Assembly (NCBI GenBank): GCA_963750895.1
Contig: CAVVSD010000006.1
Coordinates: 124,001 to 188,000 of the forward strand
DNA: 64,000 nt
Source of the DNA: CAVVSD01 sp963750895
GTDB taxonomy: Bacteria; Actinomycetota; Thermoleophilia; Solirubrobacterales; Solirubrobacteraceae
Reading direction: 5' to 3'
Made by a program: the position numbers and the translations under genes. A model generated the notes under the pieces. The model worked only from the letters and a program-made list of their open reading frames with translations, made no database searches and was not told the DNA's origin. Positions 17,115 through 25,103 of the stretch are shown one piece after another; the stretch's first letter is position 1; every line of letters begins with the position of its first letter.

Positions 17115-17860
17115 TCGCCGGGGCACTCGCCCGGACCGCAGAGCGCCTGCGCGAGGGTGGGGAGCCGTACGTGCACGCGACGGTCGTGCGCGCGCAGCAC
17201 CCCACCAGCGTGCACGCCGGCGACGCGGCGATCGTGCATCCGGACGGCACGGTCGACGGGTTCGTCGGCGGGCACTGCGCGCTGGAGTCGGTGCGCCTGC
17301 ACGCCGAGCAGGTCCTGGCGACGGGCGAGCCGCTCCTGCTGCGGATCGTCCCGGTGCCCGAGGAGGAGGAGCCGCCGGAGGGCGTCGTCGTCGCCCACAA
17401 CCCGTGCCTCTCCGGCGGCGCGTTCGAGGTGTTCCTCGAGCCCTGGCTCCCGGCGCCGCGGCTGGTCGTGATCGGCGAGGCCCCGATGGCCAGGGCGCTC
17501 GCCGAGCTCGGCCGCGCCGCGGGCTACGAGGTCGTCGCCGACGCCGAGCCGCACCCGGGCGACGCGGCGGTCGTCGTCGCCTCCCACGGCGAGGGCGAGG
17601 AGCACGCGCTCACCGCGGCGCTCCGCGCCGGCGTCCCCTACGTCGCGCTCGTCGCGAGCCGCACGCGCGGCGAGTCGGTGCGGGCCTCTCTGGACGTGCC
17701 CGACGACCTGCGCGAGCGCGTCCGTGTCCCCGCCGGGCTGGACATCGGCGCCCGGACGCCGGTCGAGGTGGCCGTCTCGATCCTGGCCCAGCTCATCGCC
17801 GAGCGCGCGCCGCACCCTGCCGCGGTCGAGCACGCGGCACACTGCTGTCATGGGCACTGA
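17111..17860 (+). CDS. XdhC/CoxI-family maturation factor
   Basis: Protein of 249 residues of the XdhC/CoxI (CoxF) family, which sulfurates or inserts the molybdenum cofactor of xanthine and CO dehydrogenases. The N-terminal XdhC domain has GFVGGHCALESVR (about residues 50-62, a variant of the GGC motif) and the C-terminal Rossmann-like domain starts at RLVVIGEAPMARALAELG. The C-terminus ends in a Cys/His-rich tail (HAAHCCHGH). It overlaps both the coxL stop (4 bases) and the next gene (11 bases). Confidence 0.82.
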   Translation: MIAGALARTAERLREGGEPYVHATVVRAQHPTSVHAGDAAIVHPDGTVDGFVGGHCALESVRLHAEQVLATGEPLLLRIVPVPEEEEPPEGVVVAHNPCLSGGAFEVFLEPWLPAPRLVVIGEAPMARALAELGRAAGYEVVADAEPHPGDAAVVVASHGEGEEHALTAALRAGVPYVALVASRTRGESVRASLDVPDDLRERVRVPAGLDIGARTPVEVAVSILAQLIAERAPHPAAVEHAAHCCHGH

Positions 17861-18434
17861 GGCCGTCGCAGGGCTCGTCCTGGCCGCAGGTGGCTCACGC
17901 CGTCTCGGCCGGCCCAAGCAGCTGCTGCCGTACGGCGACGGGACGCTGCTGGACCACGTGCTCGGCACGGCGCGAGCCTGCCGGTTCGATCAGCTGATCT
18001 GCGTTCTCGGCGGGTCCTCGGAGGACGTGCGGGCGACGGTCGACCTGCGCGGGGCGGACGTCGTCGTCAACCGCGAGTTCGGCACCGGGTGCTCCTCGTC
18101 GATCGCGACGGCGCTGGGCACGGTCGACCCGCGCATCGACGTCCTCGTCCTCATGCTCGGCGATCAGCCCGGCGTCCGGCCGGAGACCGTCGCCGCGCTC
18201 CTGGCCGGTCGCGGCGACGCGCCGCTGGCGGCATGTCGCTACGAGAGCGGGCGCGGGCACCCGCTCGCGTTCGCGCGCAGCACGTTCGGCGACCTCGCGA
18301 CGCTGCACGGCGACAAGGGCGTCTGGCGGCTCATGGACCGGTCCGACGTGGTCGAGGTCGTCGTCCCGGGCGCGGTCCCACGCGACGTCGACACCTGGGC
18401 GGACTACGAAGCCGTGCTGGCGGAGCTCGCGTGA
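17850..18434 (+). CDS. MobA-like nucleotidyltransferase (MocA-type, molybdopterin cytidylyltransferase)
   Basis: NTP transferase of 194 residues with the MobA/MocA signature LAAGGSRRLGRPKQLLPY (about residues 10-27) and the metal-binding VLMLGDQPGV. Enzymes of this type attach CMP to molybdopterin to give the dinucleotide cofactor used by CO dehydrogenase, so its place between xdhC and coxD makes sense. The ATG at 17850 lies inside the previous gene and matches the first beta strand; its stop overlaps the coxD GTG by 4 bases. Confidence 0.85.
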   Translation: MGTEAVAGLVLAAGGSRRLGRPKQLLPYGDGTLLDHVLGTARACRFDQLICVLGGSSEDVRATVDLRGADVVVNREFGTGCSSSIATALGTVDPRIDVLVLMLGDQPGVRPETVAALLAGRGDAPLAACRYESGRGHPLAFARSTFGDLATLHGDKGVWRLMDRSDVVEVVVPGAVPRDVDTWADYEAVLAELA

Positions 18435-19330
18435 CGGACGCGATCCGCGACGCCGTGCCGGACGTCGAGACGCTGGTGGAGGGCCTCGCCGGCGTGGACT
18501 ACCTCGCCGACGAGGGCCTCGCCACCGCGCTGTTCTTCGCGCTGCGCCTCCCGCAGCCGCTGCTCCTCGAGGGCGAGGCCGGGGTCGGCAAGACCGAGGC
18601 CGCCAAGTCGCTGGCGGCGTTCCTGGGCACTCCGCTGATCCGCCTGCAGTGCTACGAGGGGATCGACGCGGCCGAGGCGATCTACGAGTGGAACTACCCG
18701 CGCCAGCTGCTGCGGATCCGGATCGCGGAGGCCGCTGGCGGCGCGATCGACGAGGGCGACCTCTTCTCGCCCGAGTACCTCATCGCGCGGCCGCTGCTGC
18801 AGGCGATCCAGCACCCCGGCCCACTGCCCGCGGTGCTCCTCGTGGACGAGCTGGACCGCGCGGACGACGACTTCGAGGCCTTCCTCCTCGAGCTGCTGGC
18901 CGAGGCCGCGATCACGATCCCCGAGATCGGGACGGTGCGCGCGGTGCACCCGCCGCTCGTCGTGCTCACCTCCAACCGCACGCGCGATCTGCACGACGCG
19001 CTCAAGCGGCGCTGCCTGTACCACTGGATCGACTACCCGGACGCCGTGCGCGAGGTCGCGATCGTGCGCCGCCGCGTCCCCGAGGCGGCGCTGACGCTCG
19101 CGGTCGACGTCGCCGCGGCGGTGCGCCGGCTGCGCGGGGACGACCTGCAGAAGCCGCCGGGCGTCGCAGAGGCGATCGACTGGGTCGGGGCGCTCCGGCT
19201 CCTCGGCGTCGAGCGGCTCGACGCGACCGCCGCGGACCGCACGCTCGGCGCGGTGCTCAAGTACCGCGAGGACCAGCAGGCGACGCGCGATCGCGGCCTC
19301 GAGCGGCTCGTGGGGACGCGCGATGTCTGA
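18431..19330 (+). CDS. coxD: CoxD, MoxR-type AAA+ ATPase
   Basis: AAA+ chaperone of 299 residues. Walker A GEAGVGKT lies at residues 48-55, Walker B in VLLVDELDRAD, and sensor-like VVLTSNRTRDLHDALKRRCLYHW follows. In carboxydotrophs CoxD acts with CoxE to build the Cu-S-Mo centre of CO dehydrogenase. The GTG at 18431 overlaps the preceding stop by 4 bases; its own end overlaps the coxE start by 8 bases. An earlier in-frame start exists but runs through the MobA gene, so GTG 18431 is chosen. Confidence 0.92.
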   Translation: MTDAIRDAVPDVETLVEGLAGVDYLADEGLATALFFALRLPQPLLLEGEAGVGKTEAAKSLAAFLGTPLIRLQCYEGIDAAEAIYEWNYPRQLLRIRIAEAAGGAIDEGDLFSPEYLIARPLLQAIQHPGPLPAVLLVDELDRADDDFEAFLLELLAEAAITIPEIGTVRAVHPPLVVLTSNRTRDLHDALKRRCLYHWIDYPDAVREVAIVRRRVPEAALTLAVDVAAAVRRLRGDDLQKPPGVAEAIDWVGALRLLGVERLDATAADRTLGAVLKYREDQQATRDRGLERLVGTRDV

Positions 19331-20525
19331 GCTCGTCCTCGACCTGCCCGCCGTGGCGAGCGCGCTCGGGCGCACGCTGCACGACGCCGGCGTGCCCTCG
19401 ACGCCCGACCACGCGGCGCGCTTCGCGCGTGCGGTCGCGCTCGCGCCGCCGTCCGATCGGAACCGCCTCTACTGGACGGCGCGCGCCGTGTTCGTCTCCC
19501 ACCGCGACCAGGTCGACCGCTTCGACGCGGTCTTCGCCCACGTCTTCGACGGCATCGACGATCCGGCCGGGCCGCGCGGCGATCCGAACGCCCCGCCGAT
19601 GCGGGGCGCCGAGGCGGGCGAGCGGCGGGCGACGCCGGACGCCGCGCCGCTCGGCGGGCCGTCGACGGGCGGGGCGGTGCCGCAGGCCGGGCTGCGCGAG
19701 AGCGCCGAGCGCGACGACCCCGAGCGCGACACGCCGATCGCGGCGGCGAGCGCCGAGGAGCGCCTCCGCGACCGGGACTTCGCCGAGCTCGACGCCGAGG
19801 AGCTGCTGGCGTTGCGCAGGCTCATGCGCGAGCTGGCACTGGCCCCGCCGCTGCGCGTCACGCGCAGGGCGCGGCGACACCGCCGGGGCGACCGGCTCGA
19901 CGTCCGCGCGACGCTGCGCGCGAGCCACCGGACCGGGGGCGACCCCGCGCGGCGGATCATGCGACGGCGCACGCGCGAGCCGCGACCGCTCGTCGTCCTG
20001 TGCGACGTCTCGGCGTCGATGGAGGCCTACACGCGGGCGTTCCTGCAGTTCCTGCACGCTGCCGTGGGTGGCGCGGACGCCGAGGCCTTCGTGTTCGCGA
20101 CCCGCCTGACCCGGCTCACGCGCGCGCTGCGAGCGCAGCAGCCCGACCTCGCCATCGAACGCGCCGCCGCGCTCGCGCGCGACATGGCGGGCGGCACCAG
20201 GATCGGCGAGGCGCTGCAGACGTTCAACGATGACTTCGGCCGGCGCGGCATGGCCCGCGGGGCGGTCGTCGTGATCGTCTCCGACGGCTGGGAGCGCGGC
20301 GATCCCGAGGTGGTCGCCGAGCAGATGCGCCGGCTGCGGCGCCTCGCGCACCGCATCGTCTGGGTGAACCCGCGGAAGGCGAGCCCGCGCTTCGAGCCGC
20401 GGGTCGGCGGCATGGCGGCCGCGCTGCCGTCCGTCGACGCGTTCGTCAGCGGCCACAGCCTGCGTGCGCTGGAGGAGGTCGCCGCGGCGATCGCCGGCAA
20501 CGACACCGAGAGGAGCGACCCATGA
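19323..20525 (+). CDS. coxE: CoxE, von Willebrand factor A-domain protein
   Basis: VWA-domain partner of CoxD, 400 residues, with the metal-ion-dependent adhesion site DVSASM (Asp228, Ser230, Ser232) and a C-terminal VIVSDGWERGDPE that completes it. The N-terminal half has an Arg/Glu-rich linker (residues ~90-200) before the VWA fold. MoxR/VWA pairs act together as metal-centre chaperones; here for the CO dehydrogenase active site. The stop overlaps the coxG ATG by 4 bases. Confidence 0.92.
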   Translation: MSELVLDLPAVASALGRTLHDAGVPSTPDHAARFARAVALAPPSDRNRLYWTARAVFVSHRDQVDRFDAVFAHVFDGIDDPAGPRGDPNAPPMRGAEAGERRATPDAAPLGGPSTGGAVPQAGLRESAERDDPERDTPIAAASAEERLRDRDFAELDAEELLALRRLMRELALAPPLRVTRRARRHRRGDRLDVRATLRASHRTGGDPARRIMRRRTREPRPLVVLCDVSASMEAYTRAFLQFLHAAVGGADAEAFVFATRLTRLTRALRAQQPDLAIERAAALARDMAGGTRIGEALQTFNDDFGRRGMARGAVVVIVSDGWERGDPEVVAEQMRRLRRLAHRIVWVNPRKASPRFEPRVGGMAAALPSVDAFVSGHSLRALEEVAAAIAGNDTERSDP

Positions 20526-21210
20526 AGTTCGAGAACGCCTTCGTCGTCCAGGCCCCGATCGACGAGGTCTACGCCGCGCTGCTGGACGTGGAGCGCGTCG
20601 CGCCCTGCATGCCCGGCGCCGAGGTCGTCGAGAAGACCGGCGACGACGCCTACAAGGTCGCGATCAAGGTGAAGGTCGGGCCGATGTCCATGACCTACAA
20701 GGGCGACGTCCAGATCGTCGAGCGCGACGACGCGGCGAAGACGGCGACGCTGCGGGCGAAGGCGAAGGAGTCGCGGGGGCAGGGCACCGCCGACGCGCAC
20801 GTCCACATGGCGCTCGCCGAGGAGGGCGACGGCACGCACGCCACGCTGGAGACGGACGTCGCGCTCGGCGGCCGCGTCGCCGCGATGGGCCGCGGCGTGA
20901 TCGCGGACGTGTCGGCGCGTCTCGTGCAGACCTTCGCCGGCAACCTCGCCGAGATGCTGGAAGGCGGCGGCCGGCCGAGCCGTCTCCCAACGGCGCCGCG
21001 ACCGCGGCAGCGCCCGGCGATCGGACCCGGCGCCCCGCGCCGAACCGCCGACGGCCGACGCCCGAGGAGGACGCCTCGCTGCCGGTGGGCGAGCTCGTCG
21101 CGAGCGTCGTGGCCGGCCGCCTGTCGGATCCGAAGGCGCTCTTCGCCGGGGCCGGGATCTTTGCGATGATCTGCCTCGTGATCGGCTACCTCGTCGGACG
21201 GACCAGATGA
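20522..21210 (+). CDS. coxG: CoxG, SRPBCC-domain membrane-anchor protein with a frameshift in the linker
   Basis: CoxG recruits CO dehydrogenase to the membrane and is proposed to bind the quinone. The N-terminal ~145 residues form the CoxG/SRPBCC domain (MKFENAFVVQAPIDEVYAAL, CMPGAEVVE, and ADVSARLVQTFAGNLAEML). In the starting frame the protein then degenerates into Arg-rich residues to 21169. The expected continuation (RPAEPSPNGAATAAAP linker, then EEDASLPVGELVAS and the C-terminal hydrophobic anchor IFAMICLVIGYLVGRTR) is in the frame one base back and ends at 21210. The slip is one missing base in the G/C repeat at about 20958-20980. The folded domain is intact either way; the anchor is lost if the frameshift is real. 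Confidence 0.82.
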
Positions 21211-21341
21211 TCCTCGCGCACATCGCGGGGATCCCGGTCGAGGAGAGCCTGCTGAGCCTCGGCCCGGTGGGGCTCGTCGGGATCACCGTGGCGGTGCGCT
21301 CCGTGCTCGCGAAGCTGCGTCGCGCGCCAGACGCTCCCTGA
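21207..21341 (+). CDS. 44-residue hydrophobic small protein at the end of the cox cluster
   Basis: Short frame that starts with an ATG overlapping the coxG stop by 4 bases, the same coupling used throughout the cluster. The product begins MILAHIAGIPVEESLLS, has one hydrophobic stretch (about residues 14-34, GPVGLVGITVAV) and a basic end (AKLRRAPDAP), so it is probably a single-pass membrane peptide. I do not know its function. The overlap, the G/C bias at third positions and its place after the membrane anchor gene argue that it is real and tied to membrane attachment of the enzyme. Confidence 0.6.
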   Translation: MILAHIAGIPVEESLLSLGPVGLVGITVAVRSVLAKLRRAPDAP

Positions 21342-21357
21342 GTCGCCTTCACGCGAT

Positions 21358-21363
21358 TAGTCT
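21358..21363 (+). promoter_or_regulatory. Leaderless -10 element (TAGTCT) for the TetR gene
   Basis: TAGTCT is followed by 6 bases and the GTG at 21370. No ribosome binding site is present, so the TetR gene probably has a leaderless mRNA and its own promoter, separate from the cox operon. Confidence 0.5.
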
Positions 21364-21369
21364 CCGTCC

Positions 21370-21996
21370 GTGGCCTCTCGAGAGGGAGGGAGTCAACGGC
21401 GACCGATCGCCGGCGCGGGTGGCCTCAGGGACATCTCCGAGGTCGCGGTCCGCCTGTTCGCGCAGCGTGGCTACAGCGCGACGGGGATGAAGGACATCGC
21501 CCGCGAGCTCGGGGTCCAGGCACCGAGCCTCTACAACTACGTCGACTCCAAGCGCCGGCTGCTCGACGTGCTGTGCATGGAGGCGATGCGCGACATGCGC
21601 GACGCGCTGCGCGGCGGCATCGCGACGGGGACGGACGCCGCGGACCGGGTGCTCCGCGGGATGGAGGCGCAGGTCCTGTTCCGGCTGCGCCGCCCGTACC
21701 ACCTGCAGGTCGTCACGCGCGAGTCGCTGCACCTGGCGCCCGCCGTGCGGGAGGAGGTCCTGTCGCTGCGCGACGAGCAGCGCGCGATGTGGCGGGAGGT
21801 CGTGCTCACCGGCGTCGAGCAGGGCCGGTTCACCACGCCGTCGCCCGAGCTGGCCTCGCACCTCCTGCTCGAGATGTGCAGCTGGCTGCAGGTCATGCAC
21901 TTCTCGCAGTCGGGCGAGGTCCCCGAGGATCAGCTCGTCGAGTGGTTCGGCGGGTTCGCCCTCGCGCTCCTGACGCCGCCGGCCGACTCGACGTAG
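21370..21996 (+). CDS. TetR-family transcriptional regulator
   Basis: TetR regulator of 208 residues. The DNA-binding helices lie in EVAVRLFAQRGYSATGMKDIARELGVQAPSLYNYVDSKRRLLDVL (about residues 20-65, seen in pieces), matching the KstR2-like group of acyl-CoA-responsive regulators. The C-terminal ligand domain does not identify the effector. It has its own leaderless-type promoter, and its last 67 bases overlap the 3' end of the convergent DUF190 gene. Target genes are not obvious; the cox cluster, coenzyme A ligase or fluoride genes are all possible. Confidence 0.88.
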   Translation: MASREGGSQRRPIAGAGGLRDISEVAVRLFAQRGYSATGMKDIARELGVQAPSLYNYVDSKRRLLDVLCMEAMRDMRDALRGGIATGTDAADRVLRGMEAQVLFRLRRPYHLQVVTRESLHLAPAVREEVLSLRDEQRAMWREVVLTGVEQGRFTTPSPELASHLLLEMCSWLQVMHFSQSGEVPEDQLVEWFGGFALALLTPPADST

Positions 21997-22904
21997 ACCG
22001 GCACGACCTCGCTCGTGACGAGGCCCGTCGTCGCGGTCACGTCCTCGACGATCGGCGCCCATCGGGCGACGTTCTCCGGCGTGTCGATCACGATCGTCAC
22101 GACCGGCACCCGGCGGCGAAGCTGCAGCAGCCGGTCGCCGTGCGGCTCGTGATCTCCGTGGTAGCCCCACACGCCCCGCAGGACGGTCGCGCCCGCGGCG
22201 CCGTCGCGGCGCAGGCGCTCGATCAGGTCGCCGTGCTGGCCGGTGGCCTCCGACGTGTAGACGCTGACCTTCTGCCATCCGTCGCCGGTCTCGGGGAGCG
22301 CGGAGAGGGCCGTTCCGTCGCGCCGGCAGATGCGCACGCGCTCGAGCGTGGACTCGACCCCGGGCAGCTCCGCGAGCGCCGCGCCGATCCGGTCGGTCTC
22401 GCCCACCGAGACGACCATCACCGGGACGTCGCGGTTGTCGCCGACGAGGCGTGCGCGGCGGCGGACGCCGCGGACCGTGCCGTCGACGCCGAGCAGGGCC
22501 GTCGCGCCCGCGACGCCGTGCCGGTGCAGTGCGGCCACGACGCCGCGGTGCTCGCCGCGCCGCGCGTACACGGTGAGCTTGGCGTGCTCGCCGGGCGACG
22601 CGATGTCGCGCTCCGTCGTGGCGAGGGGGTGGAACGCCAGCGCCTCGATGTCGTGCAGGGCGGCCTCGATGCGATCCCTCGCGTCGACCGCCACGGTCAC
22701 GATCGGCAGGTCCTCCGAGAGCGACAGCAGCCGATCCGTCCGCAGGCGCTGGGCTGCGCCGAAGCCGGCCATGCCGCGCAGCACGACGCTGAGGTGCAGC
22801 TCGTGACGCGCGAAGATCGCCGCGATCGCGTCGGCGAGGAAGCCGCCGTCCGCCCGGGCGCGCTCGCCGAAGAGGACCGTGAGCTCGAGTCGCTCGGCCG
22901 TCAC
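21930..22904 (-). CDS. Triple-DUF190 protein of a fluoride channel operon
   Basis: Protein of 324 residues made of three DUF190 (PII-like, ferredoxin-fold) repeats, starting at about residue 5 (RLELTVLFGERARADGGFLA), residue 115 (AKLTVYARRGEHRGVV) and residue 220 (QKVSVYTSEATGQHGDLI). Each repeat ends with a VPV/MVVSV or VPVVTIVID strand. Single DUF190 proteins are often encoded next to crcB fluoride channels; three in one chain is unusual. The GTG at 22904 overlaps the crcB stop by 4 bases. The 3' end overlaps the convergent tetR gene. A regulatory role on the channel pair is inference. Confidence 0.8.
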   Translation of the reverse strand: MTAERLELTVLFGERARADGGFLADAIAAIFARHELHLSVVLRGMAGFGAAQRLRTDRLLSLSEDLPIVTVAVDARDRIEAALHDIEALAFHPLATTERDIASPGEHAKLTVYARRGEHRGVVAALHRHGVAGATALLGVDGTVRGVRRRARLVGDNRDVPVMVVSVGETDRIGAALAELPGVESTLERVRICRRDGTALSALPETGDGWQKVSVYTSEATGQHGDLIERLRRDGAAGATVLRGVWGYHGDHEPHGDRLLQLRRRVPVVTIVIDTPENVARWAPIVEDVTATTGLVTSEVVPVYVESAGGVRSARANPPNHSTS

Positions 22905-23266
22905 AGCGCACCGCCGACCTGCTGGCCCAGCCACGCGACCGCGACGCCCGCGATGAGGCTCGCGATCAGGTTCACGGCGCCGGGGCGCAGCCGCCCGTCC
23001 TCCGCGAGCCGATGGCTCTCCAGCATCCAGGTGCTGAACGTCGTGTACGCACCCAGGAACCCGACTCCCGCGATGCGGTAGGCGTCCTCGGAGAGCGTCG
23101 CTCCCGCGAGCACCCCGAGCGCGAACGCGCCGGTGAGGTTCACGGCGAGCGTGCCCCACGGGAAGCTGCGCCCGACGCGCCCCGACACGGCGCCGTCGAG
23201 CAGGAACCGGCCCGTCGCCCCCAGGCCCCCGACGAGTCCGATGGCGATGACGACGAGCGGGCTCAT
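22901..23266 (-). CDS. crcB: CrcB/Fluc fluoride channel, second copy
   Basis: Four-helix membrane protein of 121 residues. It has the Fluc signatures GGLGATGRFLLDG near the N-terminus, GTLAVNLTGAFALGVLAG (the conserved Asn of the pore), and GFLGAYTTFSTWMLES (the TTFSTW segment that holds the central sodium and polar track). Fluc channels are dual-topology dimers exporting fluoride; paired genes often give heterodimers. ATG 23266 overlaps the upstream crcB stop by 4 bases. Confidence 0.93.
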   Translation of the reverse strand: MSPLVVIAIGLVGGLGATGRFLLDGAVSGRVGRSFPWGTLAVNLTGAFALGVLAGATLSEDAYRIAGVGFLGAYTTFSTWMLESHRLAEDGRLRPGAVNLIASLIAGVAVAWLGQQVGGAL

Positions 23267-23646
23267 CGCGCCCGGACGACGTTGGTGACGAGGGTCACGG
23301 CGGCGAAGCCGACGACGATGCTCGCGACCGCGTAGCCGAGCGCGAGCCCGGTGTTGCCGGCGTCGAGCATGTCGAGCAGCTCGACCTGCATCGTGGAGAA
23401 CGTCGTCAGCGCCCCGCAGAAGCCCGTGCCGAGCAGCGGACGGCGATACGCGGACAGCGGAAGGCGCTCCTGGAGGCGGGTGACGAGCCAGCCGAGCAGG
23501 ATCGCGCCGGCGATGTTGATCGCGAACGTCGCCCACGGCCACGTGTCCGGGTCGTGGGGGATCCAGTCCTCGATGAGCGCGCGCAGCACCGCGCCGGCGA
23601 AGCCACCGACGAAGATGGCCGCGATCTCGCGCCGGTCAACCCCCAT
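23263..23646 (-). CDS. crcB: CrcB/Fluc fluoride channel, first copy
   Basis: Four-helix channel subunit of 127 residues with GGFAGAVLRALIEDW, WATFAINIAGAILLGW and GFCGALTTFSTMQVE, the same conserved pore positions as the second copy but otherwise divergent, as expected for a heterodimeric pair. ATG 23646 is chosen rather than the longer frame start at 23679 because it matches the first helix; it overlaps the gluconokinase stop by 11 bases. No fluoride riboswitch was recognised upstream, and the gene appears to be read from the gluconokinase promoter. Confidence 0.93.
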   Translation of the reverse strand: MGVDRREIAAIFVGGFAGAVLRALIEDWIPHDPDTWPWATFAINIAGAILLGWLVTRLQERLPLSAYRRPLLGTGFCGALTTFSTMQVELLDMLDAGNTGLALGYAVASIVVGFAAVTLVTNVVRAR

Positions 23647-25060
23647 GCGGCAGAGAGTGCACGATCGGTGCGACGGCATCCGGCGCCGCGGCGAACGCCG
23701 GGAGCACGCGCGCGTAGGCCGCCGCGGCGCGGCGATCGGGCTCCTCCGTGTGCGTGATCCGGACGAGGTCGGCCGCGCTGTCGAGCGAGTCGACGATGTC
23801 GAGCGCGGTCATGCCGAGCAGCGCGGCGCCGAAGCCCGAGCCCTCCGCGGAGGAGGCGAATCCCACGGGCCGGTCGAGCGCGGCCGCGAGGATCGCGCGC
23901 CAGAGGTCGCTGCGCGCGAACCCGCCCGTGGCACGCACCGATCCCGTGGCGGGCTCGAGCGTCGCGAGCACGACCGCCAGCTGCAGGCACGTGCCCTCGA
24001 TCGCGGCGCGGAGCAGGTGGGCACGCCCGTGCGCGCGCGTGAGGCCGAGGTAGGCGCCGCGGGCGCCCCCGAGCCACTCCGGCGCCCGCTCGCCGACGAT
24101 GTGCGGGAGGAAGAGCAGCCCGTCGCTGCCGGGCGGCGCCTGCGCCGCGGCGTCGAGCACCGCCTCGGGCGTCCCGAGATCCGGCGCCACCGCCTCCTGG
24201 AGCCACTCGAGCACGATGCCGCCGCCGTTCGTCGCCCCGCCCGCGACCCAGCGGCCGGGCGCGAGGACGTAGCAGAAGGTCCGCCCGGCGGGATCGACCC
24301 ACGGCTCGTCGACCGCGGCGCGCACGGCGCCGCTCGTCCCGATCGAGCATGCGACGTCGCCCGGTCGGATCGCGCCGAGCCCGAGGTTGGCCATGGGCCC
24401 GTCCGCGCCGCCGACGACGACCGGCGTCCCCGCCGGGAGGCCGACGTCGGCGGTCAGGGGCACCGCGTGGGTTCCGTCGACGAGGCGGGCCAGGCGCTCC
24501 GCCGACAGCCCGGCGAGCGCGAGGGCCTCCTCGTCCCAGTCCTCCGTGTGCAGGTTGCGCAGCCCGGTGCCCGAGGCCGTCCCGTGGTCGACGAGCAGCT
24601 CGCCGGTCAGCGCGTGCAGGACGAGCTCCTTGACGCCCGCCCACCAGCGCACCGACGCGAACGTCTCCGGCTCGCGCTCGCGCCACCACACGAGCTTCGC
24701 GAGCGGCGACATCGGGTGCATCGGCGTCCCGGTGCGACGTGCGAGCGCGGGATCGCGCAGACGATCCGCCTGCTCGGCGGCGCGGTCGTCGGCCCAGGTC
24801 AGCAGCGGCGTGACCGGCGCGGCGTCCGCGTCGAGCCCGACGAGGCTGTGCATCGCGCCGCACAGCGCGAGTCCCGCGACGGGGCGGTCGGCCGAATCGA
24901 CGGCCTGGCGGACCGCGTCGAGCGTCCCGGCGACGAGCGCGGCCGGCTCCGTCGGCGTGGCCGTGCGCCCCTGGCCGAGCACCGTCCCGTCGGGCGCCAC
25001 GGCGAGCGCCTTGGTGCCCGTCGTGCCGACGTCGACGCCGATGACCACCGGGTCTCGCAT
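23636..25060 (-). CDS. Gluconokinase-like FGGY-family sugar kinase
   Basis: FGGY carbohydrate kinase of 474 residues. The N-terminal phosphate-binding loop VIGVDVGTTGTKALAV, the substrate loop LALCGAMHSLVGLD (closest to the AMHS pattern of FGGY gluconokinases), a second ATP motif SIGTSGAVRAAV and the C-terminal ATGGFARSDLWRAILAAALDRPV are visible. It would phosphorylate gluconate to 6-phosphogluconate, complementing the glucose-6-phosphate dehydrogenase at 36126; xylulokinase is the main alternative. ATG 25060 directly abuts the upstream divergent gene. It is transcribed toward and overlaps crcB, an unexplained pairing. Confidence 0.82.
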   Translation of the reverse strand: MRDPVVIGVDVGTTGTKALAVAPDGTVLGQGRTATPTEPAALVAGTLDAVRQAVDSADRPVAGLALCGAMHSLVGLDADAAPVTPLLTWADDRAAEQADRLRDPALARRTGTPMHPMSPLAKLVWWREREPETFASVRWWAGVKELVLHALTGELLVDHGTASGTGLRNLHTEDWDEEALALAGLSAERLARLVDGTHAVPLTADVGLPAGTPVVVGGADGPMANLGLGAIRPGDVACSIGTSGAVRAAVDEPWVDPAGRTFCYVLAPGRWVAGGATNGGGIVLEWLQEAVAPDLGTPEAVLDAAAQAPPGSDGLLFLPHIVGERAPEWLGGARGAYLGLTRAHGRAHLLRAAIEGTCLQLAVVLATLEPATGSVRATGGFARSDLWRAILAAALDRPVGFASSAEGSGFGAALLGMTALDIVDSLDSAADLVRITHTEEPDRRAAAAYARVLPAFAAAPDAVAPIVHSLPHGG

Positions 25061-25090
25061 GCGCACAGTCAACAGCCTGGACGGGGTCGA

Positions 25091-25096
25091 TAGCGT
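25091..25096 (+). promoter_or_regulatory. Leaderless -10 element (TAGCGT) for the response regulator/reductase fusion gene
   Basis: TAGCGT is followed by 7 bases and the GTG at 25104. The same hexamer precedes the starts at 33101 and 49281. It decides the start of the downstream gene against the ATG at 25059, which would collide with the divergent gluconokinase start. Confidence 0.5.
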
Positions 25097-25103
25097 GGCG
25101 GGC

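Noticed and set aside
23263..25103. Fluoride riboswitch for the crcB genes
   Set aside because: No space for a leader: crcB overlaps the gluconokinase stop and no conserved riboswitch pattern was seen upstream of gluconokinase.
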